Below, piece after piece: positions 58,151 to 64,000 of a stretch of 64,000 bases of DNA (position 1 is its first letter; each line of letters opens with the position of its first letter). Source of the stretch: Streptomyces sp. ML-6. Its GTDB lineage: Bacteria; Actinomycetota; Actinomycetes; Streptomycetales; Streptomycetaceae. Position numbers and translations under genes: made by a program. The notes under the pieces are model-generated. The model was not told the origin of the DNA. It saw only the letters and a list, made by a program, of their open reading frames with translations, and did no database searches. Where the stretch lies: the NCBI RefSeq assembly GCF_030116705.1, contig NZ_JAOTIK010000001.1, positions 1,693,001-1,757,000 on the forward strand, read 5' to 3'.

Positions 58151-59737
58151 TCACCGCAGACTGCGCACGTCCAGCTGGCGCAGCACCCGGTCGACGATCT
58201 CCGGATCCGTCCCCGCCTCGTTGCGGGCCGAGAGCACCGCGTGGCGGGCGGCCGACATCATCTCGCGCTGGACCCGGCTGACCGCCCTGAAGCGCTCGGC
58301 GCGCTGCGCGTACGCCTCGCGGCGCTCCTCGTCGACCATGTCGGGACTGATCCGCGCCCCCATGTCGTACGCCATCCGCTGCAGCCGCTCGGTGACCTCC
58401 TCCGGGAAGTCCTCCTCCGCCCGGATCTCCTTCAGCCGCTGCTTCGCGGCCCTGGCGGCGCGGATCGCGAGGTCCTTCTCCAGCGCCTCCTCGGCCGCGG
58501 TGTCCGCCTTGACGTGGAGCTTGCGCACCAGCCACGGCAGGGTGAGCCCCTGCACGACGAGCGTGGCCATGATCACGGCGAAGGCGATGAAGACGATCTC
58601 GTCACGTCCGGGGAACGGCTGCCCGTCGTCCGTCTTCAGCGGGATCGCGAGCGCCAGCGCCACCGAGGCCACCCCGCGCATCCCGGACCACCACATCACG
58701 ACGGTCTCCCGCCAGCTGGTGGGGATCTCCTCGCTGACGTCGCGCCGGGTGTGCAGCCGCTTGGCGAGCCAGGTCGCGGGCAGCAGGTACAGCAGCCGTA
58801 CGCCGACGACGACCGCGACGACCGCCAGGCCCCAGCCCAGCATCTGGAGTTCCCGCCCGTCCGACGTCCCGAAGACGTTGTGCAGTTCGAGACCGATCAG
58901 GCCGAAGGCGACGCCCGTGACGAGGGTGTCGACGATCTCCCAGAAGCTGCGGCCGGTGAGCCGCCCGAGCACGTCGTCGGCGTCGGCGGTGTGCTCTGCG
59001 AGGAAGAGCGCGGTGGTGAGGACGGCCAGGACGCCCGACCCCTTCAGCTCCTCCGCGAGCACGTAGCTCACGAACGGCACCAGCAGGGTGAGGCCGACCT
59101 GGAGGGTGGCGTCCCCGAGCAGGCCCATGAGCTTGATCGTGAGCCAGCCCAGCACGAGGCCCACCGCCACGGCGACGACCGCGGAGAGGATCAGCAGCCC
59201 GAACGCCTCCGGCAGCGAGAAGGTGCCGCTCACCGCGGCGGCGATCGCCACGTGGTACAGCACGATCGCGGTCACGTCGTTGAACAGTCCCTCGCCCTCC
59301 AGGACGGAGACGAGCCGGCGCGGCAGCCCGACCGAGCCCGCGACGGCCGTCGCGGCGACCGGGTCGGGCGGGGCGACCAGCGCGCCGAGCGCCACGGCGG
59401 CGGCGATGGGCAGCCCGGGCACTATCGCGTTGGCGACTGCGGCGACCGCGGCCGTGGTGACGAAGACCAGGGCGACGGCCAGCAGAAAGATCGGTCGTTT
59501 GTTGGCGGCGAACTGTCGCCAGGAGGTGCGCTGCACCGAGGCGTAGAGCAGCGGCGGCAGCAGCGCCGGAAGGATGATCTCGGGCGGGATGTCCACGTTC
59601 GGCACGAAGCTGACGAACGCCATGCCGACTCCGGCGAGCGTCATCAGTACCGGCGCGGGCAGGCCCAGGCGCTCCCCGAGCGGCACCGTGACCACCGCTC
59701 CGAGCAGCAGCAGGAGGAGCAGTGCCATTTGGTCCAC
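58151..59737 (-). CDS. Na+/H+ antiporter (CPA1 family)
   Basis: 528 aa. About 12 membrane segments (from LLLLLLGAVVTVPLGERLGL to about residue 410), with the ion-binding acidic residues in segments such as GALVAPPDPVAATAVAGSVG and VLEGEGLFNDVTAIVLYHVA. The C-terminal ~115 residues are charged and helical (KADTAAEEALEKDLAIRAAR..., DERREAYAQRAERFRAVSRV), a cytoplasmic regulatory domain. Should exchange Na+ for H+ for pH and salt homeostasis. ATG at 59737; stands alone. Confidence 0.93.
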   Translation of the reverse strand: MDQMALLLLLLLGAVVTVPLGERLGLPAPVLMTLAGVGMAFVSFVPNVDIPPEIILPALLPPLLYASVQRTSWRQFAANKRPIFLLAVALVFVTTAAVAAVANAIVPGLPIAAAVALGALVAPPDPVAATAVAGSVGLPRRLVSVLEGEGLFNDVTAIVLYHVAIAAAVSGTFSLPEAFGLLILSAVVAVAVGLVLGWLTIKLMGLLGDATLQVGLTLLVPFVSYVLAEELKGSGVLAVLTTALFLAEHTADADDVLGRLTGRSFWEIVDTLVTGVAFGLIGLELHNVFGTSDGRELQMLGWGLAVVAVVVGVRLLYLLPATWLAKRLHTRRDVSEEIPTSWRETVVMWWSGMRGVASVALALAIPLKTDDGQPFPGRDEIVFIAFAVIMATLVVQGLTLPWLVRKLHVKADTAAEEALEKDLAIRAARAAKQRLKEIRAEEDFPEEVTERLQRMAYDMGARISPDMVDEERREAYAQRAERFRAVSRVQREMMSAARHAVLSARNEAGTDPEIVDRVLRQLDVRSLR

Positions 59738-59933
59738 GGGGTGCCTTCCGGAGCGCGGTGGGCCGGTTCACTCGACCGGCGGGCCGACTGAAAGCCTGCC
59801 ACGCCGGGGGAGCAATCCAGACAACACCCCCTTCTTCCCGCTCTTCGGCCGGGATTCCTCCGATGTCTCCGCGACCGGCTCCGGCCTCACGAGACGGCTC
59901 GCCCCGGCGGGAGGACGGCCCCGCGCGGACCCG

Positions 59934-60413
59934 CTACAGGGTGCGCCGCATCGCCCGGTGGGGCATCCCGGCGTCGGGGAACTCCGGCCCGTACGCCACG
60001 TACCCGAGCCGCTCGTAGAAACCGAGGGCGTGGGTCTGGGCGTGCAGGTCGACGGCGGTCAGACCCAGCCCCCGGGCCGCGTCCTCGATGGCCCGGACCA
60101 GCGCGGCGCCGACACCGAGACCGCGTGCCGCCCCGATCACCGCGAGCCTGCCGAGCGAACCGACGGCCGCGTCGCCCCCGGTCCGGCCGACGGCGGCCGC
60201 CCCGTGCAGCAGCCTCCCGGTCCCGAGCGCCGTGCCGTCCGCCGCGAGGGCGATCACGTGTACGGCGTCCGCGTCGTGGACGTCGTACTCGATCTCCTCG
60301 GGCACCTCCTGCTCGACGACGAAGACCTCCTTGCGGACCTGGAAGCAGGCCGCGAGATCCTGCTCGCCGACAGCGGTGCGCGTGGTGTACGGGGCGGCCG
60401 GGCCGCCGCTCAC
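59934..60413 (-). CDS. GNAT-family N-acetyltransferase
   Basis: 159 aa. GNAT fold: [18 protein letters not shown] (about 30-47), motif [26 protein letters not shown] with the acetyl-CoA phosphate loop (about 104-128) and [21 protein letters not shown] near the C-terminus, which places it in the ElaA-like subgroup. Substrate unknown. GTG at 60413 overlaps the rluD stop (GTGA). Confidence 0.9.
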   Translation of the reverse strand: MSGGPAAPYTTRTAVGEQDLAACFQVRKEVFVVEQEVPEEIEYDVHDADAVHVIALAADGTALGTGRLLHGAAAVGRTGGDAAVGSLGRLAVIGAARGLGVGAALVRAIEDAARGLGLTAVDLHAQTHALGFYERLGYVAYGPEFPDAGMPHRAMRRTL

Positions 60414-61351
60414 CGGCTCTCCGCGGCGATCTTGTCCAGGGCCTGCTGGAGGTCGTCCGGGTAGCGGCTGGCGAACTCCACCCAGCGGCCGTCGGACGGG
60501 TGCTCGAAGCCGAGCCGGACGGCGTGCAGCCACTGCCGGGTCAGGCCGAGGCGCTTGGCCATCGTCGGGTCGGCGCCGTAGGTGAGGTCGCCGACGCAGG
60601 GGTGGCGGTGGGCGGACATGTGCACCCGGATCTGGTGCGTGCGGCCCGTCTCCAGCTTGATGTCCAGGAGGCTGGCGGCACGGTACGCCTCGATGAGGTC
60701 GTAGTGCGTCACGGAGGGCTTGCCCTCGGCCGTGACCGCCCACTTGTAGTCGTGGTTGGGGTGGCGGCCGATGGGGGCGTCGATGGTGCCGCTCATCGGG
60801 TCCGGGTGGCCCTGGACCAGCGCGTGGTACTTCTTCTCGACGACCCGGTCGCGGAACTGCCCCTTCAGCAGGGTGTAGGCCCGTTCGGACTTGGCGACGA
60901 CCATCAGGCCCGAGGTGCCGACGTCGAGGCGGTGGACGATGCCCTGGCGCTCGGCGGCGCCGGAGGTCGAGATCCGGTAGCCGGCCGCGGCGAGGCCGCC
61001 GATGACGGTCGTGCCGGTCCAGCCGGGGCTCGGGTGGGCGGCGACGCCGACCGGCTTCACGATCACGACGATGTCGTCGTCGTCGTGCACGATCTCCATG
61101 CCCTCGACGGGCTCGGCGACGATCTGCACCGGGGCGGCCGCCTGCGGCATCTCCACCTCCAGCCAGGCACCGCCGCTGACCCGCTCGGACTTCCCGACCA
61201 CCGAGCCGTCCACCTGCACCTTCCCTGCGGCGGCCAGCTCGGCGGCCTTGGTGCGGGAGAAACCGAACATCCGGGAAATGGCGGCGTCGACGCGCTCGCC
61301 CTCCAGGCCGTCGGGTACGGGCAGGGTGCGGACCTCGGGATGCGTACTCAC
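60410..61351 (-). CDS. rluD: RluA/RluD-family 23S rRNA pseudouridine synthase
   Basis: 313 aa. N-terminal S4 RNA-binding domain ([30 protein letters not shown], about 20-49) and the catalytic domain with Asp in [16 protein letters not shown] (about 143). C-terminal [21 protein letters not shown] is typical. Predicted to make pseudouridines in helix 69 of 23S rRNA. GTG at 61351; 24 bases after lspA; coupled to the GNAT gene. Confidence 0.95.
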   Translation of the reverse strand: MSTHPEVRTLPVPDGLEGERVDAAISRMFGFSRTKAAELAAAGKVQVDGSVVGKSERVSGGAWLEVEMPQAAAPVQIVAEPVEGMEIVHDDDDIVVIVKPVGVAAHPSPGWTGTTVIGGLAAAGYRISTSGAAERQGIVHRLDVGTSGLMVVAKSERAYTLLKGQFRDRVVEKKYHALVQGHPDPMSGTIDAPIGRHPNHDYKWAVTAEGKPSVTHYDLIEAYRAASLLDIKLETGRTHQIRVHMSAHRHPCVGDLTYGADPTMAKRLGLTRQWLHAVRLGFEHPSDGRWVEFASRYPDDLQQALDKIAAESR

Positions 61352-61375
61352 CTGATCGAGTATGCCTTGCGCCCG

Positions 61376-61978
61376 CTAGTCCTTGTGCACGGTGCCGTCG
61401 GGGTCCAGGCCCTTGAAGGAGAGGATCACGATCAGGATGCCGCCGCAGACGATCGCGGAGTCCGCCAGATTGAAGACGGCGAAGTGCGCGGGGGCGATGA
61501 AGTCCACCACCGCGCCCTCGAAGACGCCGGGGGAACGGAAGATGCGGTCGGTGAGGTTGCCGAGCGCGCCGCCGAGCAGCAGACCGAGCGCGATGGCCCA
61601 GGGCAGGCTGTAGAGCTTGCGGGCGAGGCGGGCGATCACGACGATCACGGTCGCCGCGATGAAGGTGAAGATGATGGTGAACGCCTCGCCGATGCCGAAC
61701 GCGGCCCCGGGGTTGCGGATCGCGCTGAGCTGGAGCCAGTCACCGATGAGCTCGATCGGCTCCTGGTGCTCCAGCTTCGCGACCACGATCGTCTTGCTGA
61801 TCAGGTCGAGGAGGTAGGCGAACACGGCCACCCCGAAGAGCACCAGGATCTTCCGCTTGCCCCGCGCGGGGGTCGTCTCCCCGGCCCGGTCCGCTTCCCG
61901 GTCCTCGCTCCCGGTCTTCTCGGTCCCCTCGGTCTCGGGGATGTCCGGCGTACCGATGATGCGCTCCGCCTCTGCCAC
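61376..61978 (-). CDS. lspA: Lipoprotein signal peptidase (signal peptidase II)
   Basis: 200 aa. Four membrane segments; catalytic aspartates in GNLTDRI (about 145) and [12 protein letters not shown] (about 170). It cuts lipidated prolipoproteins before the lipid-modified Cys, after Lgt. The first 40 residues are a charged, Glu/Thr-rich extension before [23 protein letters not shown] at 61978. With rluD and the GNAT gene it forms a short operon. Confidence 0.97.
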   Translation of the reverse strand: MAEAERIIGTPDIPETEGTEKTGSEDREADRAGETTPARGKRKILVLFGVAVFAYLLDLISKTIVVAKLEHQEPIELIGDWLQLSAIRNPGAAFGIGEAFTIIFTFIAATVIVVIARLARKLYSLPWAIALGLLLGGALGNLTDRIFRSPGVFEGAVVDFIAPAHFAVFNLADSAIVCGGILIVILSFKGLDPDGTVHKD

Positions 61979-62035
61979 GTGAGTCCCTCAACCTAGGTTC
62001 CTGACTGAGGACGAGGGTACGACACACCGCGCGGT

Positions 62036-62899
62036 TCAGCCTCGGCGCTCCTGCTTCTGTTTGTCCTCGACACAGAGCGTGGCCCGCGGGAACGCCTGCA
62101 TCCGGGCCTTGCCGATCGGTTTGCCGCAGACCTCGCACAGCCCGTACGTCCCGGCGTCGAGCCTGGCCAGGGCCCGTTCGGTCTGCTCCAGCATCTCCTG
62201 GGCGTTGGCGGCCAGCGACATCTCGTGCTCGCGGGTGATGTTCTTGGTGCCGGTGTCCGCGTCGTCGTCACCCGCGCCGTCGCCGGAGTCGCGCATCAGC
62301 CCGGCGAGCGCCGCGCTGGCGGCCTCCATCTCGCTGCGCAGCCGCATGACCTCGCTGCTCAGCGCGGCCCGCGCCTCGGCGACCTCGTCCGGTGTCCAGG
62401 GGTCCTCGCCCGGCCGGACCGCCAGTTCGCCGGGGACCGCCGTGGCGATCCCACTGGCCGGGGGGACGTCGACCGTGCGGGTCCGGGCCGCGCTCTTCTT
62501 GGCTACCACCGTGTGGGCTCCCGTCTGCTCGGCGGACTCGGCCGCCACCGTGGCCGCGTGGGCGGCCTCCTTCGAGGCCTTCGTGGCCGTGCTCCGGCCG
62601 GCCGTGGCCTTCTTCGCGGGCGCCTTGCCGGCCGGCGACCCGTGCCCGGCGTCCGCGTGCTCGGCGGACGCCGGCCTCTTCCCTGTCGTGCTCTTCGTCG
62701 TGCTCTTCCTCGCCGCGGTCTTCCTGGCGGCGGTCTTCTTCGCCGTCTTCTTCCCGGCGGTTCTTCCGGCGGTCTTCCCCGCCGTCGCTTCCCGTGGTCC
62801 GGATTCCGGGAGGGTCTCCGTACCCGCCTCCGCGCCGGCCGGCGCGTCCGTGGGTCCGGTCGGTGCCGTCTTCTTCGCGGCGGTCCTGTTCGCCACCAT
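62036..62899 (-). CDS. DksA/TraR-type zinc-finger protein with histone H1-like tail
   Basis: 287 aa. The C-terminal ~85 residues are a TraR/DksA domain: MSLAANAQEMLEQTERALARL, then the four-Cys-type zinc finger YGLCEVCGKPIGKARMQAFPRATLCVEDK. Residues about 1-170 are Ala/Lys/Thr-rich with AKKTA, ARKTAARKS and PAKKA repeats, very like the tail of histone H1 or HU-type nucleoid proteins. Middle segment DEVAEARAALSSEVMRLRSEMEAA is coiled-coil. DksA-type proteins bind RNA polymerase's secondary channel; the basic tail suggests DNA binding. ATG at 62899 has GAAGGGG nine bases upstream. Confidence 0.9.
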   Translation of the reverse strand: MVANRTAAKKTAPTGPTDAPAGAEAGTETLPESGPREATAGKTAGRTAGKKTAKKTAARKTAARKSTTKSTTGKRPASAEHADAGHGSPAGKAPAKKATAGRSTATKASKEAAHAATVAAESAEQTGAHTVVAKKSAARTRTVDVPPASGIATAVPGELAVRPGEDPWTPDEVAEARAALSSEVMRLRSEMEAASAALAGLMRDSGDGAGDDDADTGTKNITREHEMSLAANAQEMLEQTERALARLDAGTYGLCEVCGKPIGKARMQAFPRATLCVEDKQKQERRG

Positions 62900-63162
62900 G
62901 GCCGCGGCCCCTTCACATATGGTGATCCTGCACGCGAATCGTGCTGGGACGATAAATCGACCCCAGGCCCGCGGCAACGGGGCACACCGCCGAATCGCTC
63001 CTCCCCCGTCGGGTTTCCGACCTGCCTGAATCCGTTGTGCCCAGCTCACCGCCGGGTAATCCGCCTCCCGGCCCCCGCCCGGCCCGGTCCGCGCCCGGCT
63101 GGCCATTCGGGTCACGTCCCCTCCCGCCTCAAAACCGGTCGGCCGCTGCCCGCGCGGGCCCT
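62900..63162. other. Intergenic region upstream of the ileS T-box
   Basis: No gene seen. It presumably holds the divergent promoters: TACACT at 63163-63168 fits a -10 for ileS just before the leader, but no good -35 is visible. Confidence 0.4.
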
Positions 63163-63168
63163 TACACT

Positions 63169-63461
63169 TGCCACAGCGAGAGGCGTGGATGGGACGAGTA
63201 GCGTCATACGCAGCCAGGAGCGACCCGGGGACGGTGGAAGCCCGGGGGCGAGCGTGCCGTGAAGATCACCCGGAGCCGCCGGAAGAAAGCTTTGGACAGT
63301 GGGCTGCGCCCACGGGCACAGGGCGAGTAGAACCGGCATCGCGCCCCAATGAGGGGGTCACGGGCGCATGCCCGGGGCCAAGGAGGGTGGTACCGCGGGA
63401 GTCGACGAGGCTCTCGTCCCTCCGACGGAAGTGGAAAACGTCCGCCGGAGGAAGTCCGCCC
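63169..63461 (+). promoter_or_regulatory. ileS T-box leader (translational control)
   Basis: Contains the T-box sequence AGGGTGGTACCGCG (63384-63397) and upstream GGACGAGTA and CCGGGGACGG-TGGAAGCCCGGG elements of actinobacterial T-boxes with ultrashort stem I. Downstream, CCTCCGACGGA (63419-63429) can pair (10 of 11) with TCCGCCGGAGG (63441-63451), which hides the GGAGG Shine-Dalgarno of ileS ten bases before its ATG. Uncharged tRNA(Ile) should favour the alternative T-box fold and free the SD. I could not fix the specifier triplet: upstream ATA (63206) and downstream ATC (63265) are the candidates. Confidence 0.9.
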
Positions 63462-64000
63462 ATGACATCGCCGCAGTACCGCCAGGTTCCCGCCCAGGTC
63501 GACCTGCCCGCGCTGGAGCACGCCGTGCTCGATTTCTGGCGCGAGAGCAAGGTCTTCGCCAAGACCCTCGAACAGTCCGAGGGCCGCCCCGAGTGGGTCT
63601 TCTACGAGGGCCCGCCCACCGCCAACGGCATGCCCGGCGCCCACCACATCGAGGCCCGCGTCTTCAAGGACGTCTTCCCCCGCTTCCGCACCATGCAGGG
63701 CTACCACGTCGGCCGCAAGGCGGGCTGGGACTGTCACGGCCTGCCGGTCGAGCTCGCGGTCGAGAAGGAGCTGGGCTTCAACGGCAAGAAGGACATCGAG
63801 GCGTACGGCATCGCCGAGTTCAACGCCCGGTGCCGCGAGTCCGTGACCCGGCACACGGACGCGTTCACCGAGCTCACGACCCGCATGGGCTATTGGGTCG
63901 ACCTCGACAACGCGTACCGCACGATGGACCCCGAGTACGTCGAGTCGGTGTGGTGGTCGCTGAAGGAGATCTTCAACAAGGGCCTGCTGGTCCAGGACCA
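63462..64000 (+). CDS. ileS: Isoleucyl-tRNA synthetase (3' end beyond window)
   Basis: About 179 residues visible of a ~1040-aa enzyme that charges tRNA(Ile). N-terminus MTSPQYRQVPAQVDLPALEH, then YEGPPTANGMPGAHHIEARV (HIGH motif variant, about 47-66), GRKAGWDCHGLPVE (about 86), and MDPEYVESVWWSLKEIF at the window edge. The AHHIE form of HIGH and the KAGWDCHGLPVE block are those of the eukaryote-like IleRS group common in actinobacteria. ATG at 63462 behind a GGAGG controlled by the T-box. Confidence 0.97.
   Translation, partial: MTSPQYRQVPAQVDLPALEHAVLDFWRESKVFAKTLEQSEGRPEWVFYEGPPTANGMPGAHHIEARVFKDVFPRFRTMQGYHVGRKAGWDCHGLPVELAVEKELGFNGKKDIEAYGIAEFNARCRESVTRHTDAFTELTTRMGYWVDLDNAYRTMDPEYVESVWWSLKEIFNKGLLVQD

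Overview
The window is about 72% GC, uses G/C almost everywhere at third codon positions and packs genes into tightly coupled operons (ATGA, GTGA or TGATG overlaps). Together with an ultrashort actinobacterial T-box in front of ileS, an adjacent his and trp gene cluster, priA in place of hisA/trpF and a DnaE1-type polymerase, this points to Streptomyces or a close relative. From memory the gene order resembles the conserved chromosomal core of S. coelicolor around SCO2025-SCO2076; I could not run a comparison.

Layout. 1-2132: end of an operon with two adjacent acyl-CoA dehydrogenases (first one cut by the window edge). 2227-4670: FMN-type flavin protein, VWA protein and a zinc-ribbon rhomboid protease. 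4843-10873: gltB-gltD glutamate synthase operon with a long upstream region holding a GlnR-like site. 11405-12139: VIT1/CCC1-family metal transporter. 12417-20513: a six-gene operon of three ADP-ribosylglycohydrolase-family proteins, a PfkB kinase, a CaiB-type CoA-transferase and a CitE/HpcH-type lyase, closed by a perfect 16-bp terminator stem. This is the most interesting functional unit here; its substrate is unknown.

20599-38134, nearly all on the minus strand, is amino-acid biosynthesis. Read in transcription order it runs hisD-hisC-hisB-(55-aa membrane protein)-hisH-priA-ridA-hisF, then an ArsR regulator and MFS exporter with a strong operator palindrome, a divergent TIGR03085 protein, hisI-trpE-TIGR02234-HGxxPAAW-DUF2752-trpC-trpM-trpB-trpA, a DsbA-like thiol protein, and lgt. 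PriA serves both pathways, which explains why no hisA or trpF is present.

38285-54071 holds a right-handed-repeat-like membrane protein, a helical-repeat-like protein, a LON-domain protein, YbaK deacylase, membrane proteins, an ABC exporter pair, a NYN-domain protein, a 59-aa basic protein, dnaE, a DUF2252 protein and a second DsbA-like protein. 54169-57411 is a scar: a Tat-exported PhoD phosphatase gene is broken by a 33-nt palindromic insertion carrying an in-frame TAG and by an IS200/IS605-type element (TnpA plus frameshifted TnpB), beyond which only the last 29 codons of an M43-like metalloprotease survive. 57462-64000: dienelactone hydrolase, Na+/H+ antiporter, GNAT-rluD-lspA, a DksA/TraR zinc-finger protein with a histone-H1-like tail, and ileS (partial) behind a translational T-box. 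No tRNA, rRNA or CRISPR array was seen.
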